NCBI RefSeq assembly: GCF_047302285.1
Contig: NZ_CP154845.1
Location: 1,178,001 to 1,242,000 of the forward strand
Reading direction: 5' to 3'
Source: Robertmurraya sp047302285
Lineage (GTDB): Bacteria; Bacillota; Bacilli; Bacillales; Cytobacillaceae
DNA: 64,000 nucleotides
A program made the translations under genes and the position numbers. Positions 48,713-57,062 of the stretch are shown here, one piece after another (the first letter of the stretch is position 1; each line of letters begins with the position of its first letter). The notes under the pieces are model-generated. The model searched no databases. It saw only the letters and a program-made list of their open reading frames with translations, and had not been told where the DNA came from.

Positions 48713-50161
48713 TCATAAGATTGGTGATAGCAATCGCGAGACCGATTCTTTGAAACGGATGAGCAGGGAACGTTTTTGATAAATTTCGTCTGTTAATTCC
48801 CATGATAATTTCATATCTTCTTCAAAGCTTTTCGTCAGTCTATGGGCAATATCATGATTATAGATAAAGGCATTAACCTCAAAATTTAGACGGAAGCTGC
48901 GGACATCGATATTTGCCGTTCCAACGGAGGATATTTCATTGTCTACAATGATCGTCTTCGCATGGATAAATCCATTATCGTAAATATAGATTTTGGCACC
49001 GGTTTTGATCATTTCTCCAATATAGGAATAGGTAGCCCAATAGACAAACATATGATCAGGTTTATTAGGAATCATAATCCGTACATCAATGCCTGATAAA
49101 GACGCGATCCGTAATGCATCTAAAAGACTCGCATCTGGAATAAAGTAAGGGGTTTGAATCCATACTGAGTGCTTCGCTGAAGAGATCATTTTAATATATC
49201 CGTTTTTAATTTGCTCCCATTCAGAATCAGGTCCAGACGTAACGATTTGAATTCCAACCTCTCCGCTAGAGTTTATCGTAGGAAAAAGATTATCTGAATA
49301 ATGGATATTATGACGATGTGATGCTTGATTCCAGTCCAAAATAAAACGGGTTTGGGTAGCGTGTACGGCACTTCCGATTATCCGTAAATGCGTATCTCTC
49401 CAATATCCAAATTTTGGATTCTTCCCTAAATACTCATCTCCAACATTAAATCCACCCACATACCCAATTTTACCATCAATGATCGCAAGCTTTCGGTGGT
49501 TACGGAAATTCATCCGTAAGTTAATGAATTTTAGATTTGAAGGGAAAAAGGCTTCCACTTCACCGCCGGCATTTCGAAGTTCCTTGAAGAATCCTCTTGT
49601 TAACGTTCTTGAACCTAAGTCATCATAGAGGATCCGAACCTTGATGCCTTCTTTTGCTTTAAGAATTAAGGCATTTAACAGCCTTTGACCAATGTCATCC
49701 CGTTTAAGAATATAGTATTGCAGATGAATATGATCTTTCGCGGCAGAGATATCTTCGAAAAGAGATTGAAATTTGTCGTGCCCATCTGTAAAAATCGTCA
49801 CTTCATTATCCTGAGAAAGAAGAGCATCATTGTTGCGCAAATGCATGAAGATGAGATCATGATATTTTTTTTCAAGGTCGTTTCGATAGGAAAATTTGTC
49901 GGTGCAAATTTCAAAAAGTTGATTGGAAATTAATTGGGCAATTCCAACCTTTTTCTGATCTTCCCATTGAAACATTTTTGAACGGGCTAAATTTCTACCG
50001 AATAACAAGTATGTGAAGAAGCCAAATCCAGGAATGAAAAATAAGACCAAGACCCAAGCCCATGTTGCACCTGCATCCTTACGTTCCAAGAAAATGACGA
50101 TGGTTGCTAAAAACATATTAAGAACAAATATAAGTCCAACTAGTACAGAAGTGATACTCAT
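48713..50161 (-). CDS. cls: Cardiolipin synthase
   Basis: 482 residues. Two N-terminal membrane helices, then two phospholipase D domains with HKD motifs: HRKLAIIDGKIGYVGG and HAKTIIVDNEISSVGTAN. Condenses two phosphatidylglycerol molecules into cardiolipin. GAGG precedes the ATG. It follows the small membrane gene ytzI by 14 bases and is probably in one operon with it. Confidence 0.94.
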   Translation of the reverse strand: MSITSVLVGLIFVLNMFLATIVIFLERKDAGATWAWVLVLFFIPGFGFFTYLLFGRNLARSKMFQWEDQKKVGIAQLISNQLFEICTDKFSYRNDLEKKYHDLIFMHLRNNDALLSQDNEVTIFTDGHDKFQSLFEDISAAKDHIHLQYYILKRDDIGQRLLNALILKAKEGIKVRILYDDLGSRTLTRGFFKELRNAGGEVEAFFPSNLKFINLRMNFRNHRKLAIIDGKIGYVGGFNVGDEYLGKNPKFGYWRDTHLRIIGSAVHATQTRFILDWNQASHRHNIHYSDNLFPTINSSGEVGIQIVTSGPDSEWEQIKNGYIKMISSAKHSVWIQTPYFIPDASLLDALRIASLSGIDVRIMIPNKPDHMFVYWATYSYIGEMIKTGAKIYIYDNGFIHAKTIIVDNEISSVGTANIDVRSFRLNFEVNAFIYNHDIAHRLTKSFEEDMKLSWELTDEIYQKRSLLIRFKESVSRLLSPIL

Positions 50162-50175
50162 TAAGGTTTCCTCGC

Positions 50176-50337
50176 TTATTTATTGGTTTTATCTGTTTCA
50201 CTATCCTGATTTAAGTGAGGATTATCTTCTATTGGGTCAACAGAATGCTTAATTGAATAGGCTTTGCTCGTCGTTAATACAGCTAATAGCAGCACCACAA
50301 AGACAATAATGATACAAATAATTAAAACGGTTAACAT
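50176..50337 (-). CDS. ytzI: YtzI-like single-helix membrane protein
   Basis: 53 residues: MLTVLIICIIIVFVVLLLAV forms one membrane helix, followed by TTSKAYSIKHSVDPIED, which agrees with what I recall of B. subtilis YtzI, a gene of the same neighbourhood. GGAGAGGGAG lies directly upstream of the ATG. Function unknown. Confidence 0.75.
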   Translation of the reverse strand: MLTVLIICIIIVFVVLLLAVLTTSKAYSIKHSVDPIEDNPHLNQDSETDKTNK

Positions 50338-50455
50338 TTTCTCCCTCTCCTTACATCTTTATTCATCTATTTTCATTGCCTGAAGGAACAAAGATCATTT
50401 AAATGATTGTCAAAGCTATTCTAACATGAAAACAGTTAACTTTTATAAAGATAAC

Positions 50456-50480
50456 GTTTTTGTGTAAAAAACTTGGGTAT
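50456..50480 (+). promoter_or_regulatory. Candidate sigma-B promoter for dps
   Basis: GTTTTT, 13-base spacer, GGGTAT; the -10 matches sigma-B fully and the -35 at four of six. B. subtilis dps is known to be sigma-B dependent. Confidence 0.65.
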
Positions 50481-50504
50481 TATAGGAATGGGAGGTGCGA
50501 TAAA

Positions 50505-50942
50505 ATGGCAAATACACTAGTACAAGCTGTCAACAAGCAGGTAGCCAATTGGACCGTTCTTTATGTGAAGCTCCACAACTATCATTGGTATATCAAAGGA
50601 CGGCATTTTTTCACCTTACATGAAAAATTTGAAGAGTTATACAATGAAGCAAGTCAAAATATCGATGACCTTGCTGAAAGGATTCTAGCACTCGAAGGAA
50701 ATCCTGTTGCGACGATGGAAGAGTGTTTAAAAATGGCTACTGTCAAAGAAGCTACTGGCAATGAAAATGAAGAAGCGATGGTTAACGCGATTGTGAATGA
50801 TTTTGAGACGATGGTTCATGAATTACAAGAAGGAATCGAATTAGCGGAGGAAGCGAATGATGAAGGGACAGCAGATATGCTAATCGGAATTAAGCAAAGC
50901 TTGAAAAAGCATATTTGGATGTTCAAAGCTTTCTTAAGCTAA
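50505..50942 (+). CDS. dps: Dps-type ferritin-like DNA-protecting protein
   Basis: 145 residues from ATG 50505 after GGGAGGTG; the longer frame from 50460 would include the promoter. The ferroxidase region is clear: NYHWYIKGRHFFTLHEKFEE and DDLAERIL. Stores iron with peroxide and protects DNA in stress or stationary phase, in agreement with the sigma-B promoter. Confidence 0.95.
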   Translation: MANTLVQAVNKQVANWTVLYVKLHNYHWYIKGRHFFTLHEKFEELYNEASQNIDDLAERILALEGNPVATMEECLKMATVKEATGNENEEAMVNAIVNDFETMVHELQEGIELAEEANDEGTADMLIGIKQSLKKHIWMFKAFLS

Positions 50943-50951
50943 AAGTAAAAG

Positions 50952-50984
50952 AAGCTGGCTATGTTGAACGTAGCCAGCTTTTTT
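50952..50984 (+). terminator. Intrinsic terminator of dps
   Basis: AAGCTGGCTA pairs with TAGCCAGCTT, then TTTT. Confidence 0.93.
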
Positions 50985-51001
50985 AATGAAATATGTATGG
51001 T

Positions 51002-51259
51002 TTAATGAAGATTTCGCGATTGTTGGGCTGGGGCTTTTTGCTGTCCATAGCTTTCTTGAGCAAATTTTCCTTTTAATGTTTCAATCATATATAATCCGAT
51101 TAAATCATAAAGTTCTTGTTTATCTAATTCCTTAATGATATTCATTAAATCATCGTATGACATTTCCTCTAATAGAGCGAAGGCAAGCATATCAATATCT
51201 TCGTCATCCCCGGTCAGTTTATCACGATAGAATTCAAAAATTTCGTCTATTAATTTCAT
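51002..51259 (-). CDS. DUF6154-type small protein
   Basis: 85 residues, acidic helical body (DEIFEFYRDKLTGDDEDID, LIGLYMIETLKGKFA) and a Gln-rich tail. It resembles a conserved small Bacillus protein I remember as DUF6154; no function known. GGGGGTG precedes the ATG. Confidence 0.6.
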   Translation of the reverse strand: MKLIDEIFEFYRDKLTGDDEDIDMLAFALLEEMSYDDLMNIIKELDKQELYDLIGLYMIETLKGKFAQESYGQQKAPAQQSRNLH

Positions 51260-51392
51260 GGTAACACCCCCAATTTTTTATACAATACCCTAATTTTCTG
51301 TTAATTATTCCTATTATACATGAAAATAATCATAAAACGATGACTAAATGCAAATCAAAAAACGAATGATAATGGAAAAAGGAGGGATGTTA

Positions 51393-51716
51393 ATGAGTCA
51401 AGAAAAGAAGACTTATTATATCACTGTTGGGACGGGAGAGATTACACAAAGTCAAACCGATTCTGCTTGGAATTTTAAAATAGAAGCGACAGATGATGAA
51501 ATTATTCAACTTCGAGAAATGTTTGATTCCAATTATTCAACAGAATGGCAAAACTTTTTCCGCGCCCATGTACCATATGTGCAATATCATCATGACCGAG
51601 AAAATGATCAATATGATGAAACAATCGTTCAAGTATACCAGATGATTTATGACCTAGGTGACACCGAAGCAAAAAATCATATTGAATCAATGGGGATTTT
51701 AAATAATTTGAAATAA
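51393..51716 (+). CDS. Conserved small protein, function unknown
   Basis: 107 residues from ATG 51393, six bases after AAAGGAGGG. Segments YYITVGTGEI, NFKIEATDDEI and FFRAHVPYVQYHHDRENDQYD look well conserved; I recall a Bacillus family of this kind sometimes labelled hydrolase without evidence. It may be the ytkC-position gene. Confidence 0.6.
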   Translation: MSQEKKTYYITVGTGEITQSQTDSAWNFKIEATDDEIIQLREMFDSNYSTEWQNFFRAHVPYVQYHHDRENDQYDETIVQVYQMIYDLGDTEAKNHIESMGILNNLK

Positions 51717-51816
51717 CAGCTCCTTTTTTCGTTCTTCTCTTATTCGTATGATCAACCATTTGGCGTAACGGATGGTATAATAAGGGTATAGAAGAGCAAC
51801 AAATATTGGAGGATTT

Positions 51817-52296
51817 ATGGAAGCATTCAAAGATTTTCACGGGGCTAATGTACGCTTAGCTTTTAATAGAGGTTCCTTTAGTCAAGAACCGAAGCATGTG
51901 CTCGTTATTTGCCGATATGATGAGCATTGGCTATTAACAAAACATCCAAAACGGGGCTTAGAATTCCCAGGTGGAAAGGTTGAACCAGGGGAATCAATAG
52001 AGGAAGCTGCGAAACGAGAAGTATTTGAGGAAACAGGAGCGAGATTAAATTCCCTTCAGTTTATCGGCGAATATGAGGTCGAAGATGGTGGAGAGGCTTT
52101 TGTAAAAGCCATTTTTTATGGACAAGTTCGGACATTAGAGGAAATGTCTCATTTTCATGAAACAGAAGGACCTGCACTAATACAGGAAAATCTGTTGGAA
52201 GAACGCTTCAGCGATGTATATAGTTTTATCATGAAGGATTTTGTCATTGAAAAAAGTTTACGGTATATTGAACAGCTAAAAAGTGGCCAATCTTAA
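51817..52296 (+). CDS. ytkD: Nudix hydrolase YtkD
   Basis: 159 residues. The Nudix box is complete: GKVEPGESIEEAAKREVFEE plus TGA. B. subtilis YtkD hydrolyses nucleoside triphosphates including 8-oxo-dGTP and has a role in RNA 5' ends in vitro; position after dps matches that genome. TTGGAGG precedes the ATG. Confidence 0.92.
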   Translation: MEAFKDFHGANVRLAFNRGSFSQEPKHVLVICRYDEHWLLTKHPKRGLEFPGGKVEPGESIEEAAKREVFEETGARLNSLQFIGEYEVEDGGEAFVKAIFYGQVRTLEEMSHFHETEGPALIQENLLEERFSDVYSFIMKDFVIEKSLRYIEQLKSGQS

Positions 52297-52312
52297 CATG
52301 CCACTTTTTAGT
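52278..52312 (+). terminator. Intrinsic terminator of ytkD
   Basis: AAAAAGTGGC pairs with GCCACTTTTT. The string GCTAAAAAGTGGCCAATC occurs again directly after it (52313), a small duplication. The rest of 52330-52500 shows no gene, only short TATTCGGATA-type palindromes. Confidence 0.85.
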
Positions 52313-52507
52313 AGCTAAAAAGTGGCCAATCATAATTAATTCCAAGAAAAACGTCTGAGAGGTCTATTCGAAAAAGATCAATGGGTTAAGTGGAAAACCC
52401 GTCCAAATCAGGATTCTATTCGGATAGGAAATATTATGTCAGACTGAACTTAGTCCGAATAAGAAAAAATGTTGTGAGTACCTAAATATCTGTCTAATCA
52501 ATTGATG

Positions 52508-52541
52508 AAGACCACTGAAAAATCGTTTTTCGGTGGTCTTG
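52508..52541. terminator. Hairpin at the end of the ytlACD operon
   Basis: AAGACCACTGAAAAA pairs with the complementary TTTTTCGGTGGTCTT with one mismatch. Confidence 0.7.
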
Positions 52542-52557
52542 TTATGACTTCAGTTTT

Positions 52558-53364
52558 TTAGTTATGCTTAATAAGCTTCTTTTCGAGCATTTCTACAAGC
52601 TGATACATAATCGTGGCAAACACTGCGATAACAAGTAAAGATAATAATACGAGTGTAAAATTGAATACTTGAAAGCCATAAATAATCATATAGCCAAGTC
52701 CTCTTTTTGATACGAGGAATTCTCCGACAATTACTCCTACCCATGAAAGTCCTACGTTTACTTTTAAGGTGGAGATAATGGTTGGAAACGAAGCTGGTAA
52801 GATGGCTTCCTTAAACGATTGGAAGCGGGTAGCTCCAAATGTGTGTAAAACCTTTAAATAATTCACATCTACTTCTTTAAAAGACGTGTATACAACAATC
52901 GTCGTGATGATAACAGAAATAATGGCCCCCATGGCGATAATCGAAGTCATACTAGGTCCAAGTGCTACGATTAATATGGGTCCTAAAGCGACTTTTGGCA
53001 TTGAGTTCAGAATGACGAGATAAGGATCTAGAATTTTGGAAAGAAACGGTGACCACCAAAGAATAGCAGCAAGGATCGTCCCGAGCAATGTTCCGAGAAT
53101 AAAGCCAAAGATCGTCTCAGTCAATGTATAGCCAAGATCCAAAAAGAGCGAACCGTCCGTTATTTTATCAACAAAGAGATTCCATATTCTTGATGGTGAA
53201 CTAAAGATGAGTGGATCTATCCACTGCTTTTGACTGAATAATTCCCAGCCAGCAAAAAAGACGATGAAGATGACAAGTTGATAAAAGCGAACCCAATGAT
53301 TCTCTCGTTTTAAGGATTGGATATATTGTTTATGGAGGAGCTCTGTTTTATTGTTCAGTTTCAA
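52558..53364 (-). CDS. ytlD: ABC transporter permease, YtlD-like (SsuC/ThiX type)
   Basis: 268 residues, six membrane helices, with the inner-membrane component signature in the EAA-type loop (ATRFQSFKEAILPASFPTI). Third gene of an ABC operon; its start overlaps ytlC by 17 bases. Family members import nitrogen- or sulfur-containing small molecules such as sulfonates or pyrimidine precursors. Confidence 0.88.
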   Translation of the reverse strand: MKLNNKTELLHKQYIQSLKRENHWVRFYQLVIFIVFFAGWELFSQKQWIDPLIFSSPSRIWNLFVDKITDGSLFLDLGYTLTETIFGFILGTLLGTILAAILWWSPFLSKILDPYLVILNSMPKVALGPILIVALGPSMTSIIAMGAIISVIITTIVVYTSFKEVDVNYLKVLHTFGATRFQSFKEAILPASFPTIISTLKVNVGLSWVGVIVGEFLVSKRGLGYMIIYGFQVFNFTLVLLSLLVIAVFATIMYQLVEMLEKKLIKHN

Positions 53365-54121
53365 CTTGCTCCAACTCCTTCCATATGTTTTGAAAGATTT
53401 CAGGGTATTTTACATGATTTCTTGTATGAAAAGGTGTTAATGTACGTAACTCATCTGGGATGGTGAACGTTTGGTAGATTTGTCCTGGACTAGGAGAAAA
53501 GAGATAGATGCGGTCACTCATTGCGATGGCTTCCCCAATATCATGAGTCACTAAAATAGCCGTTTTACCAAAGGATTTGAGTGTGTTCGATACGAGATCT
53601 TCAAGTCGGAGCTTTGTTTGGTAGTCTAATGCAGAAAAGGGTTCATCAAGCATCAATATTTTTGGTTCTGTTGCAAGCGTTCTAACAAGGGCGACTCTTT
53701 GCCTCATTCCCCCAGAGAGTTGGGTCGGGTATTGCTTCTCAACACCCTCCAGACCCATTTGTTCAAGAAGTGTTAGGGTATCCCGTCTCTTTTTGGCAGT
53801 TAATTGATGATTTAGTTTTAGACCTAACAGGATGTTTTCTTCAATCGTTTTCCAGGGAAATAAGTAATCCTGTTGTAGCATGTAACCAATTTGATTATTG
53901 GTTTTTTCAATCGGTTGGTTTTCCAATGTCACGTTACCTTCTGTCGGTTTTAACAACCCTGCAATAATGGATAGTAGTGTCGTTTTACCGCACCCGCTTG
54001 GACCGAGAAAGGAGATAAATTCTCCCTCCTCAACTTCCAACGAGATATTGGAGAGGGCCGTTGTTGCAGAGCTTTTCGTGAAGTAGGTATGGTGTATTCC
54101 GTCGATCTTTAAGAATCCCAT
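53348..54121 (-). CDS. ytlC: ABC transporter ATP-binding protein, YtlC-like
   Basis: 257 residues from ATG 54121 (AGGAGG eleven bases upstream); the longer frame to 54220 adds 33 residues without family likeness. Walker A GPSGCGKTT, Q-loop LQQDYLFPWKT, signature LSGGMRQRVAL, Walker B ILMLDEPFSALD and switch histidine in VTHD. Energises the transporter. Confidence 0.92.
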   Translation of the reverse strand: MGFLKIDGIHHTYFTKSSATTALSNISLEVEEGEFISFLGPSGCGKTTLLSIIAGLLKPTEGNVTLENQPIEKTNNQIGYMLQQDYLFPWKTIEENILLGLKLNHQLTAKKRRDTLTLLEQMGLEGVEKQYPTQLSGGMRQRVALVRTLATEPKILMLDEPFSALDYQTKLRLEDLVSNTLKSFGKTAILVTHDIGEAIAMSDRIYLFSPSPGQIYQTFTIPDELRTLTPFHTRNHVKYPEIFQNIWKELEQVETEQ

Positions 54122-54253
54122 TAGACTCGTGGCCTCCTCATTAATAAAAGCTGTTTTTCGTTTTAGTTGATCCTGACTTTTAATTATTCTATTACGATAT
54201 GATAGAGGTGTAACGGCCATTACTTCAAGGTCAAGCGCGAAAATAAGATGATA

Positions 54254-55252
54254 CTATTCCATTACACTCTCAGCGATTTCTGTATTGACTAGTGCTTCGT
54301 AATCGATGCGCTCTGGTAGCTCTCCTGCTTCATCCATGATATCTTGAAGATTACTCCATTCTTCTTCATCAAGGATTGGATCTGTAGCATATGAGCCTTG
54401 CCCTTTGTAACGTTCAACAACCATTTCAATGATTTCTAATTCAGTATCTGCGAAGTGGGGTTGAATCGCTTCTGCAATTTCCTTAGTGCTACTTTCTTCT
54501 ACCCACTTTTGCGCTTTATAAATCGCACGAGTGAATTTTTCAATGACTTCTTGGTTTTCTTCCATATAGCTTTCTTTTGCCATAAAGCTTGTGTATGGAA
54601 CATGGCCAGATTCTTCACCAAAGGAGGCAACGATATATCCTCGACCTTCCTGTTCAAACACACTTGCTTGCGGTTCAAATAACTGCACGAAGTCTCCCGT
54701 TCCGGAAGCAAAAGCACTTGTAATATTGGCAAAATCAATATTTTGGATGAGCTCTAGGTCAGCATGAGGATCAATTCCATGTTTTTTCAACACAAATTCT
54801 CCGACCATTTGTGGCATGCCCCCTTTACGCTGTCCAAGGAAGGTTGCACCATTTAATTGATCCCAAGAGAAATCATCGATCTTCTCGCGAGAAACAAGAA
54901 ACGTTCCGTCCGTTTGGGTTAGTTGGGCAAAATTAATCACTTGATCGCTTGCACCTTGCGCAGCGACATAGATGGAAGTTTCAGAACCGACAAGACCGAT
55001 ATCCGCTCCATCGGATAAAAGGGCAGTCATTACTTTATCTCCACCTGGAGTAAGGGTTAGTTCGATGTTTAATCCTTCTTCCTCAAAAAAGCCTTTTTCA
55101 ATCGCTACATATTGTGGGGCATAAAAGATGGAGTGTGTAACTTCAGCAACACGAACCGTTTGGACCTCTTCATTATTATTACAGGCTGCTAAAGCTATAA
55201 TAAGAATAGACGCCAAAAAACAAGCGAAACTCATTTTTAACCACTTTTTCAT
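54254..55252 (-). CDS. ytlA: ABC transporter substrate-binding lipoprotein, YtlA-like (NMT1/THI5 type)
   Basis: 332 residues. Lipoprotein signal ending LAACN. The NMT1/SsuA-like fold is visible in THSIFYAPQYVAIEKGFFEEEGL and TALLSDGADIGLVGSE. It captures the substrate outside the cell. The ligand is unknown: no TPP or S-box riboswitch lies in the 140 bases upstream, which argues against a thiamine or methionine regulon. Confidence 0.88.
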   Translation of the reverse strand: MKKWLKMSFACFLASILIIALAACNNNEEVQTVRVAEVTHSIFYAPQYVAIEKGFFEEEGLNIELTLTPGGDKVMTALLSDGADIGLVGSETSIYVAAQGASDQVINFAQLTQTDGTFLVSREKIDDFSWDQLNGATFLGQRKGGMPQMVGEFVLKKHGIDPHADLELIQNIDFANITSAFASGTGDFVQLFEPQASVFEQEGRGYIVASFGEESGHVPYTSFMAKESYMEENQEVIEKFTRAIYKAQKWVEESSTKEIAEAIQPHFADTELEIIEMVVERYKGQGSYATDPILDEEEWSNLQDIMDEAGELPERIDYEALVNTEIAESVME

Positions 55253-55395
55253 GCTTTGACCTCCTTAGGTGTTTCATTTGAAATTGCATTTAACAATCTA
55301 TATGAAAGGTTTATAAGCCTAACATATCGTATGAAATGATAAAAAATGTGTGAATGCCTATATAAAAAAGACGAACTATTTTAGGAGTTGAACAT

Positions 55396-56181
55396 ATGAG
55401 ATGGGATGACGGTCAAATGATAGATAAGCAAAGATATCCTTCTCCTAATCCGAATATTGAGCTATTTACGGTTACCTATATGTCAGATGGTTATAAAGTA
55501 AAAGGATTACTCGCTGAACCGAAGGGTGAGGGACATTATGATGGATTTCTTTATTTAAGAGGTGGGATCAAAAACGTTGGGAAGGTCCGACCTAGTAGAA
55601 TTGTTCAATTTGCAGTGGAAGGTTTTATCGTTTTTGCCCCTTTTTACAGAGGGAATCAAGGAGGAGAAGGGAATGAAGATTTTGCCGGAGATGATCGCAA
55701 GGATGCGTTCTCTGGACTGTCCTTGCTCCAAGCTCATTCGAGGGTGGACAAGATCCATGTATTTGGATTTTCAAGAGGAGGCGTAATGGCCCTGTTAACC
55801 GCCATCCAATTTCCAGATGTGAGCTCTGTTGTCACATGGGGTGGGGTAAGCGATATGTTTCTTACATACATGGAAAGAAAAGATTTGCGGAGAATGATGA
55901 AAAGAGTGATTGGAGGAACTCCGAGCAAATATCCTGACCGCTATAAATATAGAACCCCATTATTTGAACTGGAAAGATTAGAAGCACCTACCCTCATTAT
56001 ACATGGGGCGAAAGACCAAAACGTTTCAGTGGATCATGCGTATCGGTTAGAAAAAAAGTTGAAAGCATTAAATAAAAAAGTGGAGAGCTGGTATTTTGAT
56101 GAGTTTACGCATTATTTTCCTCCAGCCATTAATCGACAAATTGTTAGAGATTTAACGAAATGGATGAAAAATCAAGGATGA
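55396..56181 (+). CDS. ytmA: YtmA-like alpha/beta hydrolase
   Basis: 261 residues of the prolyl-oligopeptidase-like group. LYLRGGIKNVGKVRPSR is characteristic of YtmA, GFSRGG holds the nucleophile, and the acid and histidine lie in HGAKDQNVSVDHA and FTHYFPP. AGGAG precedes the ATG. Substrate unknown. It lies 66 bases before ytmB as in B. subtilis. Confidence 0.88.
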   Translation: MRWDDGQMIDKQRYPSPNPNIELFTVTYMSDGYKVKGLLAEPKGEGHYDGFLYLRGGIKNVGKVRPSRIVQFAVEGFIVFAPFYRGNQGGEGNEDFAGDDRKDAFSGLSLLQAHSRVDKIHVFGFSRGGVMALLTAIQFPDVSSVVTWGGVSDMFLTYMERKDLRRMMKRVIGGTPSKYPDRYKYRTPLFELERLEAPTLIIHGAKDQNVSVDHAYRLEKKLKALNKKVESWYFDEFTHYFPPAINRQIVRDLTKWMKNQG

Positions 56182-56247
56182 AAATGGTAAGATAAAGGTG
56201 ATTTGAAGCATGAGTGCTCTATCTATATTTACAAAGGAGAGAGAACA

Positions 56248-56490
56248 ATGGGAATGCCTTTGGAATTAAATACAATGATTGTAACGAAGGGAAAGGAAAC
56301 GCGTTTAGAAGAGAATCTTTTTACATTAGTGAAGGAAGGTTTTCGGCTTTACCCGTTAGAAATTCCAATTGAAGTAAAAAGAACAATCGATGGAGAGTTA
56401 ATTGGCGTGGCCAAAATTAAGAAAGTGGAATGGGAACATAACCAAACCACTTTGCATTATCAATTAATTGCCCTGAATTCGACGAATTAA
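56248..56490 (+). CDS. ytmB: YtmB-like small protein (DUF2584)
   Basis: 80 residues from ATG 56248 (AAAGGAGAG upstream). Segments MPLELNTMIVTKGKETR and LYPLEIPIEVKRT are typical of YtmB. Predicted soluble beta-rich protein of unknown function. Confidence 0.88.
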   Translation: MGMPLELNTMIVTKGKETRLEENLFTLVKEGFRLYPLEIPIEVKRTIDGELIGVAKIKKVEWEHNQTTLHYQLIALNSTN

Positions 56491-56500
56491 AAAAGAGGCT

Positions 56501-56533
56501 GGATCAAAAAGTCGGTGGTAACGACTTTTTGAT
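56501..56533 (+). terminator. Terminator-like hairpin after ytmB
   Basis: GATCAAAAAGTCG pairs with CGACTTTTTGAT around a seven-base loop. Confidence 0.75.
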
Positions 56534-56554
56534 TCTAGTTTGGAGTGTATAAAG

Positions 56555-57062
56555 TGTTCGTATAAACAGTTGGAGTATCGGTATGAAAAAATAACAGGAA
56601 AAATTCCGCTTAATGAGCAAGTATCATGAAAAAGAGCCGAAATAACAGGAAAATTTCCTGCTATTCCCTCAAAAAATGCCAAAATAAACGATTTTGCCCT
56701 CCATAAGCGGAAAATCTTCCGTTATTTCCCCTAATAGGGACTCCATTGATGAGATAACAGGAAAAATTCCGCTTAAGGGTGAAAGATGGTTGGAGCAAAA
56801 TAGGGTCTTATAGTAGAAATTTAGACAAACCGTAAATCGATGTGAATTCTTGAAGGCTAATATGAGTTTGACTCGATTTTTTGTACGAGGAAAATCGAAG
56901 GTAGAAAGCGAAATGGGTCTTGCGTTAATACAAAAATAGAGAAAGGTGAATTTGAGGGTACTCAAATTCACCTTTCTCATTATTTGAAGCTAGTTAGTAT
57001 GTTTTTATATTTGTGGTCCACCTTGTTCACGAATAGACTCAGGAACATTCGTGAATTTTTCG
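56555..57062 (+). repeat. 0.5-kb dispersed direct repeat, copy 2 (parent locus)
   Basis: Near-identical to 32234-32742, same orientation. Includes the last 58 bases of pckA, its terminator and the ytmB-pckA intergenic region, so this is the original location. Four GGAAAAATTCC-type palindromic motifs flanked by CGCTTA lie inside. Confidence 0.92.
56944..56972 (-). terminator. Intrinsic terminator of pckA
   Basis: AGGTGAATTTGAG pairs perfectly with its complement around GTAC; TTTCTC follows on the minus strand. Confidence 0.85.

Noticed and set aside
55253..55395. Riboswitch upstream of the ytlACD operon
   Set aside because: No conserved TPP, S-box or other aptamer core could be found in the 140 bases.
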